A DNA stretch of 64,000 nt from Bacillus_BD oryzisoli_A (GTDB lineage: Bacteria; Bacillota; Bacilli; Bacillales; Cytobacillaceae). A program made the position numbers and the translations under genes. Location of the stretch: contig NZ_JBHZRC010000017.1 of the NCBI RefSeq assembly GCF_043641075.1, positions 1 to 64,000 on the forward strand, written 5' to 3'. The notes under the pieces were generated by a model. The model did no database searches. It saw nothing but the letters and a program-made list of their open reading frames with translations, and was not told the origin of the DNA. How positions within the stretch are numbered: the first letter of the stretch is position 1; each line of letters opens with the position of its first letter. Shown here in pieces: positions 9,289 through 16,522 of this stretch.

Positions 9289-9394
9289 TCATTTCTCCCC
9301 ATATTTATTTCTTTTCTTCATTATATCCTATTCATATTTTAGTTAAAAATAAATCTAAGAAGGATTTTACAAAAAAGGCTCTGTTCAACTTTGT

Positions 9395-9487
9395 TGTTGA
9401 TTTCCGTTCCAGTCACTTCGCTTTCCGTGGGCGACCGCAGGAGTCTTCGTGCCTTCCACGGAAATCTACAAGTGTCCAAAATCAACA
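9395..9487. repeat. Dispersed GC-rich repeat, short (deleted) copy
   Basis: Bounded by the inverted ends TGTTGATTT and AAATCAACA. It shares with the copy at 12736-12941 the blocks gatttccgttc, acttcgctttyc, gcgggcgaccgc-like sequence, aggagtcttcgtgccttcca and tccaaaat. About 110 central bases of the longer copy are absent. There is no reading frame, and it sits between scrR and the terminator of the next gene. It behaves like a MITE-type non-autonomous element; the mobilising enzyme is unknown. Confidence 0.65.
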
Positions 9488-9506
9488 CCGTGCTTTAACA
9501 AGCAAC

Positions 9507-9553
9507 AAAAAAAGAAAGGTATTAAGCATTCGAATCATGATGCCTGATACCTT
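9507..9553 (-). terminator. Intrinsic terminator of the MBL-fold hydrolase gene
   Basis: On the minus strand aaggtatcaggcat pairs with atgcttaatacctt, followed by TTTCTTTTTTT. It begins about 20 bases after the stop codon. Confidence 0.8.
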
Positions 9554-9575
9554 CCTTATTACAGTTTTATGATCT

Positions 9576-10433
9576 CTAATGAATATTTTTTGACACATAC
9601 TTTCCATAGTCTGGTAATGCAATCGCATCAAATTCCTTCACCAGCTTTTGCAGGCTTTCTGTTAATTCTGTTCCTGACATCGGCAATCCATGACCTGTTA
9701 TAGCAACGGAGGGATTTAATGCTTCCAATTTTTCAACGGATGCTCGTGCTGCATCCCAGTCGGTTGTTAAGTATCTCGGCGGACCGCTTATTTCCAGCTC
9801 CTGTGTCAGCACTTTATAAAGATATTCCTGTTTTACTGTCACAAAAGCATCTCCTGCAATTAATGCCCGGTCTTCCTCGCGAAAAAGAGAAATATGCCCT
9901 GGTGTATGACCCGGAGTATGAATCCACCGGAACGAAGGCATATGCGGCACACTTCCATCCGAAGGAAGGGCCTCTACATGAGTTCCTAAATTTATTGGCT
10001 CAATTGGAAACATTGGGGACATTTTGGCAACCATTCCCCCTTCAACCGTAGGGTCTGGTTCAGGATATCTTTTTTTCCCCGTCAAATAAGGCATTTCTAA
10101 CTCATGGGCATAAACAGGAATTCTCCAATGGTTTACTAATTCAATAATAGCTCCTACATGATCAAAATGACCATGAGTTAGTATGATTGCCTTCGGTGGA
10201 TTATTTTCTCCAAATCGTTCCACTGTTACAGAGATAATTTCATCTGCTGATTTTGGCATACCAGCATCAACTAACACAAAATCCTTTGAATCTGGCTGGC
10301 CGACAAGACAAATATTGACTATTTGAATGGTATGACTGTATAAATCAGGTAACACATCTATTCCAACACCACTGCCAATTGATGTTGCTGGAATAAATTT
10401 ATAATCATCACCGTATGACATAGGTTCACTCAT
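9576..10433 (-). CDS. MBL-fold metallo-hydrolase
   Basis: A metallo-beta-lactamase-fold hydrolase of 285 residues with a complete dinuclear metal site: His87, His89, Asp91 and His92 in THGHFDHVG, His176 in HTPGHTPGH, Asp195 in AGDAF, and a late His in TGHGLPM near 247. It has no signal peptide, so a cytosolic hydrolase (thioesterase, lactonase or glyoxalase-II-like) is likely. The sequence alone does not choose the substrate. GGAGG precedes the ATG by six bases. The gene is monocistronic with its own terminator. Confidence 0.88.
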   Translation of the reverse strand: MSEPMSYGDDYKFIPATSIGSGVGIDVLPDLYSHTIQIVNICLVGQPDSKDFVLVDAGMPKSADEIISVTVERFGENNPPKAIILTHGHFDHVGAIIELVNHWRIPVYAHELEMPYLTGKKRYPEPDPTVEGGMVAKMSPMFPIEPINLGTHVEALPSDGSVPHMPSFRWIHTPGHTPGHISLFREEDRALIAGDAFVTVKQEYLYKVLTQELEISGPPRYLTTDWDAARASVEKLEALNPSVAITGHGLPMSGTELTESLQKLVKEFDAIALPDYGKYVSKNIH

Positions 10434-10579
10434 AAAAAAACCTCCATAAGTTCGATAGCAAGGATAGTTTCTCCCTATGCAGTCCGTTTATTCCGAAGAC
10501 AAACAGATCATCCACAGGAAGGCATAAAATAAATCATATTGCTCCAAACTAAGCTAAACAACCAATAGGAGGATCTCAC

Positions 10580-10723
10580 ATGTCACAACAATGCTTTTAC
10601 TGTGCAAATGATACAGAAAAAGATGTCATTCACCATGTTACATTTCATGTGTCAAATTCCGAAAGAGAAGAACTTTTGTGTGAAGAGTGCTATCAAGAAT
10701 GGCTTCAGGGAATAAAAGGGTAA
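10580..10723 (+). CDS. Small CxxC/CxxC protein, putative zinc ribbon (47 aa)
   Basis: This 47-codon frame begins MSQQCFYCAND and ends QEWLQGIKG. It has a near-perfect AGGAGG ribosome site seven bases before its ATG, which argues it is translated. Two CxxC pairs, Cys5/Cys8 and Cys34/Cys37, could hold one zinc ion, and three His (18, 19, 23) lie between them. I do not recognise a named family. It stands alone between the divergent MBL-fold gene and the convergent LysM-GH18 gene. Confidence 0.75.
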   Translation: MSQQCFYCANDTEKDVIHHVTFHVSNSEREELLCEECYQEWLQGIKG

Positions 10724-10767
10724 ATGCCTTTAGAAAATTGCATATGCCTGTCCAGCTTCCCCATTTT

Positions 10768-10839
10768 GTTGGGTAGCCAATAGACCGATTGGCTGCCTAC
10801 GATACTAGTTTTTCAATTAATAAAAGCAGCCTACCCAAC
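10768..10839. repeat. Nested inverted repeats in the 3' intergenic gap
   Basis: The outer arms gttgggtag and ctacccaac enclose an inner pair, agccaat and attggct. This gap separates the small zinc protein from the stop of the convergent LysM-GH18 gene, so it may act as a terminator. No clear T run is present. Confidence 0.4.
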
Positions 10840-10861
10840 TGGCCGCCTTACGTTACATGTA

Positions 10862-12130
10862 CTATTTCATTACATCTATATGATTCTTCATATACTCCCA
10901 GTGTTGCGGTGCAGTCAGACCGATATGCCAAAATGTTGTTCCAAGTAATTGATATTGGTCTATTAAATTATATTTTTCTATATAGCTCCTTATGTCCTCG
11001 AACCAAACGATATGTTCATCAATTCCTCTCCAATAACGAAACCACGGTGCTTGGGCATTCGTATCATATTGAATGGGTTCTTCCACAGTAAGGGCAAGAT
11101 TTTGCGCACCTTGAACGGACATCGCAGCCGTCACATGACTTGAGACTACCTTATCATACCCATACAAGGGGAGTGATATTTGAAGCTTCCTTGGATTAAT
11201 CTGTGTGGTGGCATACTGGACTACTTGTTCAATCCAGCCTATTGGGGCGATAGGATCGGGCGGTCCTGTCGGGTAACCATAGTCTATCGTCATCACGGCA
11301 ACAAAATCAGCAATAGCTCCAATGGCTCTATAATCATAGCCGCCAACAATAGGATTTTGGGGCAAATCTTCACTTTTTGCATGTACGTTTACATGCAAAA
11401 TCAAACCTCCTAGCCGGGCCTTTAATTCTCTCAAAAATAGAATGAAATCATTTCTCCGCGCTGGAGGAATAAATTCAAAGTCTATACTGACTCCACCATA
11501 GCCTCTTTGTTTGGCCAGATGCACTAAGCTCATAATTAAATTATTCCTCGTTGTTGGATTTCGGAGCACATTTCCAATTAATTCTGGACTAAATTGATTA
11601 GTTAAATTTCGAATCATTAATAATGGAATGACGTTCAGCTGTCTGCTTCTTTCCACCAGTCCACTGTCATTTAACCTCATGAAAGCATAGCCTTGATTTG
11701 TGAGGGCATAGGCGGTTACAGCCAAATATGATAAATGACTTGATGTTGCCTCTAAGCTCTGAATTGACGCTTCGAGTGAGAAAGGCAGGACAAAGCCTAA
11801 CGTTGCAATTTTCATTTTTATTGGTGAAGGGATACGTAATCTCTGTCCAACAGATAAACTAGCACTTGTTTGCAATCCAAGATTCTCATTGATGATCGCA
11901 GTAACAGTCGTTTGATAACGCTGAGCTATACTCCAAAGCGAATCCCGTGCATTCACCTGATAATGTCGAATCTGTAATGGACCATTTTGGGGAATATAAA
12001 GGGCAAGTCCGGGTACAATGTTAGCTGCTGGTGTTAGTCCATTTATGCGGACAATTGTGGAAACTGGAATACCATAGTTACTGGAAATTGCCCATAAACT
12101 TTCACCGCTTTTTACCACATGAACAGCCAT
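10862..12130 (-). CDS. LysM-LysM-GH18 peptidoglycan/spore cortex hydrolase (YaaH/SleL type)
   Basis: A 422-residue protein with two LysM peptidoglycan-binding domains (about 3-46 and 55-100) and a glycoside hydrolase 18 domain (about 105-415). The catalytic motif reads GGVSIDFEF with Asp217 and the proton donor Glu219. This architecture matches YaaH/SleL N-acetylglucosaminidases that degrade spore cortex during germination, suggesting a spore-associated role. AAGGAGG lies eight bases before the chosen ATG. The frame stays open for 59 more codons and encodes a hydrophobic stretch there, but that extension spans a terminator hairpin and overlaps the upstream gene, so I exclude it. Confidence 0.88.
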   Translation of the reverse strand: MAVHVVKSGESLWAISSNYGIPVSTIVRINGLTPAANIVPGLALYIPQNGPLQIRHYQVNARDSLWSIAQRYQTTVTAIINENLGLQTSASLSVGQRLRIPSPIKMKIATLGFVLPFSLEASIQSLEATSSHLSYLAVTAYALTNQGYAFMRLNDSGLVERSRQLNVIPLLMIRNLTNQFSPELIGNVLRNPTTRNNLIMSLVHLAKQRGYGGVSIDFEFIPPARRNDFILFLRELKARLGGLILHVNVHAKSEDLPQNPIVGGYDYRAIGAIADFVAVMTIDYGYPTGPPDPIAPIGWIEQVVQYATTQINPRKLQISLPLYGYDKVVSSHVTAAMSVQGAQNLALTVEEPIQYDTNAQAPWFRYWRGIDEHIVWFEDIRSYIEKYNLIDQYQLLGTTFWHIGLTAPQHWEYMKNHIDVMK

Positions 12131-12168
12131 CCCTTTTTCCTCCTTTTTGACCATTTTATTTTTCGCAA

Positions 12169-12184
12169 AGAGCATATATGCTCT
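12169..12184. promoter_or_regulatory. 16-bp perfect palindrome upstream of the LysM-GH18 gene
   Basis: AGAGCATATATGCTCT lies about 40 bases before the start codon of the hydrolase gene and after the terminator of ygbA. It is where an operator would be expected. I cannot assign a regulator. Confidence 0.4.
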
Positions 12185-12207
12185 AATCAAAAAAACAATT
12201 ACAACGC

Positions 12208-12240
12208 AAAAAAGTAACTTCATAATAAAGTTACTTTTTT
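12208..12240 (-). terminator. Terminator of the YgbA-family gene
   Basis: Arms aaaaaagtaactt and aagttactttttt pair around a 6-8 base loop, with U tracts on either strand. It lies 34 bases after the YgbA-family stop codon and before the ribosome site of the GH18 gene. Confidence 0.75.
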
Positions 12241-12273
12241 CAACTATCCTCTTTATTTTTCGTACGAATAAGA

Positions 12274-12627
12274 TCATCCATGCCGGTGTGTAACTTTCTC
12301 CTGCCAAATATGCTTAACAGCAAGTACTGGATGATATACAAGCATCCATGGACCTGAAAAAATCATAACATCTTTAATTTTTTGGCGATAGTCTGGTTTA
12401 TAGCAATGGACAGGACAATACGAGCAAAAGCTCTTATCTTCCCCAAATTGACAGAAGGACAATCTCTTCATGGCATATTCTTGTAAGTCCTGACACTCTT
12501 CACATAGTTCATGGCGATGATGATGATTTTTCCGACAATAGACCTCAATCATTTTTGTGACCGTTTCTTTTTCCTTTTCAATTCTTGGTCCGGTATTGAG
12601 TATTTTTTTTTGTCTAGTAGTAGTCAC
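12274..12627 (-). CDS. ygbA: YgbA family (nitrous oxide-stimulated promoter) protein
   Basis: A 117-residue cysteine-rich protein. The family pattern is clear: RIEKEKETVTKMIEVYC, LCEECQDLQEYAMKRLSFC, then CSYCPVHCYKP and SGPWMLVYHP. Seven Cys (31, 42, 45, 59, 68, 71, 75) suggest a metal or Fe-S site. In enterobacteria ygbA is NsrR-regulated and helps recovery from nitric oxide stress; its biochemistry is not established. It starts at GTG with GAGGG about nine bases upstream. A possible Fnr-type box lies upstream. Its presence near nitrate/nitrite genes (4 kb away) fits a nitrosative-stress role, but that link is inference. Confidence 0.85.
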   Translation of the reverse strand: MTTTRQKKILNTGPRIEKEKETVTKMIEVYCRKNHHHRHELCEECQDLQEYAMKRLSFCQFGEDKSFCSYCPVHCYKPDYRQKIKDVMIFSGPWMLVYHPVLAVKHIWQEKVTHRHG

Positions 12628-12712
12628 CTTTCACAACCCTCACTTCTTAATGTATTTACTATATTTAGATTACAATCTCAACTAAACCATACCATATTTG
12701 CAAAATTAATAG

Positions 12713-12728
12713 ATTGATTTATATCACA
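12713..12728 (-). promoter_or_regulatory. Possible Fnr/CRP-type box upstream of ygbA
   Basis: On the minus strand TGTGATATAAATCAAT matches 8 of 10 specified bases of the B. subtilis Fnr consensus TGTGA-N6-TCACA. Its centre is about 41 bases upstream of the start predicted from a weak -10 (TATGGT, 12686-12691), the classical activating position. This is inference from spacing and similarity only. Confidence 0.35.
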
Positions 12729-12735
12729 TATTACT

Positions 12736-12941
12736 TAGATTTCCGTTCAAGAAACTTCGCTTTTCGCGGGCGACCGCCGAGCCTCCTCGACACTGCGTGT
12801 CTGCGGGGTCTCGGCTGTCTCGCTTCTCCCACAGGACATTGAATTACTTCTTCGAATCCGCCCACGCACGAGAAAATTCGATAGAATTTTCGAGGAGTCT
12901 TCGTGCCTTCCACTCCAATCAGAAAGTATCCAAAATTAACA
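12736..12941. repeat. Dispersed GC-rich repeat, long copy
   Basis: About 206 bases sharing both ends and several inner blocks with the shorter copy at 9395-9487. The extra central part contains a hairpin, gccgag and tctcggc arms, and a second AT-rich palindromic piece (gaaaattcgatagaattttc). It has no credible reading frame; the open frame through it on the minus strand is low-complexity and lacks a ribosome site. It is consistent with a non-autonomous mobile or REP-like element found in Bacillus relatives. Confidence 0.65.
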
Positions 12942-12961
12942 TTGCTCTGTATCAATATAAA

Positions 12962-13005
12962 TAACCCGTTAGAACAAGACTTATTTGTCTTCTCCTAACG
13001 GGTTA
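12962..13005. terminator. Terminator of the DHA2 transporter gene
   Basis: taacccgttag pairs with ctaacgggtta, and an inner aagac/gtctt pair extends the hairpin. It begins two bases past the transporter stop codon. Confidence 0.75.
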
Positions 13006-13006
13006 A

Positions 13007-14521
13007 CTAATTTCCAGCCAATTTCGTTACACCTTTTATGTTCCTGGACGTTTCTCCCAATGGATCCTCTGATGGTGTTGACCGTTTAATAAAGAAAGCC
13101 AATACAAGCGCAAAAGCAATAACAATGGTACTAATAAAGAAGGTAAAGTTAATTCCATCTAACGTTGCAGTCAAAAGCATTTGCTGCTGTATTTCTGCTG
13201 TTGGCTGACCTCCTCCTTGATGAAGGGCATCTGTCATCAGTCTCGTCATCACCGATTCCGTGCGGATTGACATGATTGTTACTAAAATCGCTGTTCCAAT
13301 TGCTCCAGATACTTGGTTTAACGTATTATTCATCGCCGTACCGTGAGGATAGTATCGTCGTGGAAGCTGATTTAAGCCATTTGTTGATACAGGCATCATC
13401 ACGAGTGACAATCCAAACATCCTGATAGCGTGAATAATGACTAAAGACATGTAGGTCGTTTCGAATGTTAATTGACTAAATAAATACGTTGCAATGGACG
13501 TAATGGCTAAGCCTGTAATGGCTAAAATCCTGCCGCCAATTCGATCAAATAATCTCCCTGTTATGGGAGACATGGCCGCGTTAAGAAGTGCTCCTGGCAG
13601 CAGCATTAATCCAGCATCCATTGGTGAAATTCCGCGAATGGTCTGAACGTAAATTGGCAGCAATAAAAACCCGGAAAACATCGCCATGTTCATAACCATC
13701 GTAATAACAGAAGATAAGGCAAACATCGGATACTTATAAACACCAAAGTTAAGCATTGGATCAGCAAGTTTTGCCTGACGTAAAATAAATATTATTAGTG
13801 AAACAGCTCCAATGCCAATCGTTACATATACTTGAGGATTATCCCACCCTTGATTTCCTGCCGAACTAAAGCCATATAATAATCCGCCAAAACCGATACT
13901 TGACAGCAAGACTGATAAAGAATCCAGTCTTATATCCACTTTCTCCTTTTTGTCCTTCAGCATGAAGAATCCAATTAAAAGAACCACAATGGCTATCGGC
14001 GTTATAAAGTGGAACAGCATTCGCCAATCATAATGCTCCACAATCCATCCAGACAGGGTAGGCCCAATTGCCGGGGCAAACATTAAAATTAAACCAAAGA
14101 CGCCCATCGCTGTACCACGTTTATGAATTGGAAAACTAACTAACATAACATTCATTAATAAAGGCATCATGATGGCTGCGCCAGCTGCTTGAACCATACG
14201 ACCTATCAATAATATGAAAAAAAGATGTGAAATCCCGGCAATTATGGTTCCTGCAGTAAACAAACCCATTGCTGTAAGAAATAATTGCCTTACCGAGTAT
14301 TTACGAATCAAAAAAGCCGTTGTAGGAATCATGACCCCGCTCACAAGCATAAAGCCAGTGGTTAACCACTGAACCGTTGATGTTTCAACATGTAAGTCTT
14401 TCATAATTGATGGTAACGCAATATTCAGTAAGGTATTATTTAAAAAGGTAATAAAAGCACCGACCAAAAGGACTGCAATCAGTCCATAGGGCGGGCGGGC
14501 AGTATTGATCGATTGATCCAT
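13007..14521 (-). CDS. DHA2 family MFS drug efflux permease (EmrB/LmrB-like)
   Basis: A 504-residue inner-membrane major facilitator with about 14 hydrophobic segments, the DHA2 (drug:H+ antiporter 2) topology. Family motifs are visible: LNIALPSIMKDL with STVQWLTTGFML in helices 1-2, and motif C (GPTLSGWIVEHYDWR) in helix 5. It is expected to export toxic compounds using the proton gradient; substrates are not predictable. AGGGGG lies seven bases before the chosen ATG, ten codons inside the longest frame. No TetR or MarR regulator is adjacent. It is monocistronic, bounded by terminators on both sides. Confidence 0.9.
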   Translation of the reverse strand: MDQSINTARPPYGLIAVLLVGAFITFLNNTLLNIALPSIMKDLHVETSTVQWLTTGFMLVSGVMIPTTAFLIRKYSVRQLFLTAMGLFTAGTIIAGISHLFFILLIGRMVQAAGAAIMMPLLMNVMLVSFPIHKRGTAMGVFGLILMFAPAIGPTLSGWIVEHYDWRMLFHFITPIAIVVLLIGFFMLKDKKEKVDIRLDSLSVLLSSIGFGGLLYGFSSAGNQGWDNPQVYVTIGIGAVSLIIFILRQAKLADPMLNFGVYKYPMFALSSVITMVMNMAMFSGFLLLPIYVQTIRGISPMDAGLMLLPGALLNAAMSPITGRLFDRIGGRILAITGLAITSIATYLFSQLTFETTYMSLVIIHAIRMFGLSLVMMPVSTNGLNQLPRRYYPHGTAMNNTLNQVSGAIGTAILVTIMSIRTESVMTRLMTDALHQGGGQPTAEIQQQMLLTATLDGINFTFFISTIVIAFALVLAFFIKRSTPSEDPLGETSRNIKGVTKLAGN

Positions 14522-14673
14522 TGTTGTTCCCCCTAACTGCAATTCGTTCACTCGATAAACTGTGTTTCATAAGAATGGTCATCTAACAGTAGTTTAGTTT
14601 ATTACATGCAAAATATCCGCACATTATCTATCTCGATATACTTTTACGGCAGGAGCATCTCTGATATAAAATC

Positions 14674-14704
14674 AAAAAGCTACTTTCAACAGAAAGTAGC
14701 TTTT
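14674..14704. terminator. Terminator downstream of luxS
   Basis: aaaaagctactttc and gaaagtagctttt form a 13-base stem with a 4-base loop, followed by U runs on both strands. It lies 17 bases beyond the luxS stop. Confidence 0.85.
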
Positions 14705-14720
14705 CATCATAATTGCGATA

Positions 14721-15191
14721 TTATGCTTCTCCAAAAATGTCTTTCCATTCATTTCTCTTGTCCAGCATTTCATGAGCCAATAGCTTAGCTCCTTCCAAGC
14801 TATGGCTGGCAGCCCAGCCACATTGAACCTCATTACATGCCGGTACTTCATTCGCTTCCAATACATCCTTTAGAGTCTTCTCCAGAATATCCAGAATCTC
14901 ATCCTCATTATCATGATTAATCATGGTTAAATAATAGCCAGTCTGGCAGCCCATTGGACTTACATCCACAACTAGATCTGTATGATTGCGGATGTTTTCC
15001 GCCATTAAATGCTCCAGTGAATGCAGAGCAGGCATTTCCATATGCTCCTTGTTGGGCTGCTTAAAACGAACGTCATACTTATGAATGACATCACCATTTT
15101 GTCCAGTCTTTACGCCCGCCAAGCGAACATATGGAGCCTTTACTTTTGTATGATCAAGATTAAAGCTTTCAACATTCATTTTTTTTACCAT
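14721..15191 (-). CDS. luxS: S-ribosylhomocysteine lyase (AI-2 synthase)
   Basis: Cytosolic metalloenzyme of 156 residues that splits S-ribosylhomocysteine into homocysteine and DPD, the precursor of autoinducer-2, in the activated methyl cycle. The metal ligands His57, His61 (HSLEH) and Cys124 (QCGW) and the catalytic Cys82 (SPMGCQTGYY) are all present. The sequence (VESFNLDHTKVKAPYVRLAG) resembles the staphylococcal/lactobacillar type more than B. subtilis LuxS as I recall it. AAGGAG is eight bases before the chosen ATG; two nearer start codons (GTG, ATG) are possible. It is transcribed alone behind a structured leader. Confidence 0.95.
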   Translation of the reverse strand: MVKKMNVESFNLDHTKVKAPYVRLAGVKTGQNGDVIHKYDVRFKQPNKEHMEMPALHSLEHLMAENIRNHTDLVVDVSPMGCQTGYYLTMINHDNEDEILDILEKTLKDVLEANEVPACNEVQCGWAASHSLEGAKLLAHEMLDKRNEWKDIFGEA

Positions 15192-15219
15192 CATAATCAC
15201 TCCTTCATTAACTTATCCT

Positions 15220-15289
15220 ATCTATATAAGCTTCCCAATCCCCCGGCGTCGCCAAGATGCGGCACGTCGAAGGAAGCATATAGATTATA
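15220..15289 (-). promoter_or_regulatory. luxS promoter and GC-rich leader hairpin
   Basis: On the minus strand an extended -10, TGTTATAAT (15284-15292), precedes a predicted start near 15277. The first transcribed bases, gcttcc, pair with ggaagc 42 bases later, enclosing a GC-rich inner region with cgtgcc and ggcgacg arms. No T run follows, so it is a leader structure rather than a terminator. It could stabilise the message or serve as a regulatory element. I do not recognise it as a known riboswitch class. Confidence 0.5.
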
Positions 15290-15310
15290 ACATATACCTA
15301 CTCTTGTCAT

Positions 15311-16009
15311 TTATAGATGGATTAACGGATAAAGCCAGGGCAGAATAATCGATGTAAGAATTGCCGCAAACCCCATCGCCATACTTGAGACGGCTCCTTG
15401 AATCGGTCCTTCCCTTACAGCTTGGCTCGTTCCAATAACATGTGAAACCGTTCCAATTCCAAGACCTCGTGAAAAAGGGTCAGAAATCTTCGTTAAGGTT
15501 AATAGTGCAGGTGCTAATATTGCGCCAAAAACCCCGGCAAGGATGACAAAGGCTGCGGCAAGTGAAGGATCTCCTCCTACAAGCAAAACCGCTTCAATCG
15601 CAACTGGAGTTGTCACAGCTTTCACGGTCGAGGTTGCCTGGATCGTTTCCGATAAGCCAAGAACCTTCGATAACCAAACAGCCGAAACAATCGTCGAAAT
15701 CGTGCCAATGATTAAGCCGAATAAGGCCGGAACCAATTTTTCCATAATCACCTGCCTGTTATGGTACATTGGTACAGCAAGAGCAACGGTTGCAGGTCCC
15801 AATAGGAATGTCATCCATTCCTTTGCAGGTGTATATTCGTCATAGGAAATTCCCATAAAATGAAGCACTGTAATCATGGCGATTGTTGCCGTTAGGACTG
15901 GTGTCGTAAGCGGTGATGCAACACGTACGGACAACCATTTCGCACCAAGGTATACAATAATCGTCAATACAATACTAATGAGAGTTAGACTGTGACTGAG
16001 ACTGTTCAT
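15311..16009 (-). CDS. cidB: LrgB/CidB family membrane protein
   Basis: A 232-residue integral membrane protein of the LrgB/CidB family with about seven to eight hydrophobic segments. Conserved family stretches are seen (TPVAIEAVLLVGG, GIGTVSHVIGTSQA). LrgB/CidB proteins act with a small holin-like partner. They are implicated in murein hydrolase export or, in newer work, in uptake of pyruvate and other small metabolites. It overlaps the cidA reading frame by 35 bases, which implies translational coupling. Naming it Cid rather than Lrg or Pft is a guess, as the pair's regulator is not adjacent. Confidence 0.85.
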   Translation of the reverse strand: MNSLSHSLTLISIVLTIIVYLGAKWLSVRVASPLTTPVLTATIAMITVLHFMGISYDEYTPAKEWMTFLLGPATVALAVPMYHNRQVIMEKLVPALFGLIIGTISTIVSAVWLSKVLGLSETIQATSTVKAVTTPVAIEAVLLVGGDPSLAAAFVILAGVFGAILAPALLTLTKISDPFSRGLGIGTVSHVIGTSQAVREGPIQGAVSSMAMGFAAILTSIILPWLYPLIHL

Positions 16010-16361
16010 GCTTAGATACCGCCCTTCTTGCTAGAAACTGCGTCAATCCTGAAGTCACGAGTAATCCAATAGTAGAGCTAACAACAATCATAATCAATAA
16101 TTGGATCCCACTTGCTCGGATTAATCCCCCATAATTCATTAACCCTACTGCAAAGGGAATGAAAAAAAAGGCTAGATGCTTATTAAAAAAGGTAGCTGCC
16201 TTGTCAATATGCTGTACTTTTATAATTCCGCTGACTAACAGTAAGAATAATAAAATCATGCCAAACACACTGGCAGGTACAGGCAAATCTAGGAAACTAA
16301 CAATAAAATCCGAAATAGCATAAATCAGCCAAATAAAAAAAAGCTGCAAGATAAATTTCAT
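15975..16361 (-). CDS. cidA: CidA/LrgA family holin-like protein
   Basis: A 128-residue membrane protein with four hydrophobic helices and a charged C-terminal tail (KHEQSQSQSNSH). The family core IVSFLDLPVPASVFGMILLFLLL and FFIPFAVGLMNY is present. CidA/LrgA proteins are compared with phage holins and form membrane complexes with CidB/LrgB. AGGAG lies about ten bases before the chosen ATG; the longer frame adds eleven residues without support. It is the first gene of a two-gene operon and is divergent from glpD. Confidence 0.85.
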   Translation of the reverse strand: MKFILQLFFIWLIYAISDFIVSFLDLPVPASVFGMILLFLLLVSGIIKVQHIDKAATFFNKHLAFFFIPFAVGLMNYGGLIRASGIQLLIMIVVSSTIGLLVTSGLTQFLARRAVSKHEQSQSQSNSH

Positions 16362-16431
16362 AACCTTGTCACTCCTACATAAGACTAGCATCATCCATAA
16401 TAAGATTTAAATAAATGATTGATGCAAAGAG

Positions 16432-16462
16432 AGTCTAATTTTGCAAGGAAATTAGGCTTTTT
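16432..16462 (+). terminator. Leader terminator upstream of glpD
   Basis: agtctaattt pairs with aaattaggct (one G-U) around a 7-base loop and runs into TTTTT. No plus-strand gene ends here; it lies about 60 bases before glpD and reads in the glpD direction. B. subtilis glpD has a leader terminator relieved by the antiterminator GlpP, so an equivalent switch is likely. GlpP is not encoded in this window. Confidence 0.6.
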
Positions 16463-16522
16463 CAATTATATCATACTGATTCCCTTATATTCTTGTATTA
16501 ATTTTCCAGAACGGAGGGATAC

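Noticed and set aside
12731..12955. 74-codon minus-strand frame
   Set aside because: It lies entirely in the dispersed repeat, has no ribosome site, and its composition (Arg/Pro runs) reflects the GC-rich repeat.
15220..15289. Intrinsic terminator for cidB
   Set aside because: It is in the right place, but no U run follows and a luxS promoter lies at its edge, so a leader role fits better.
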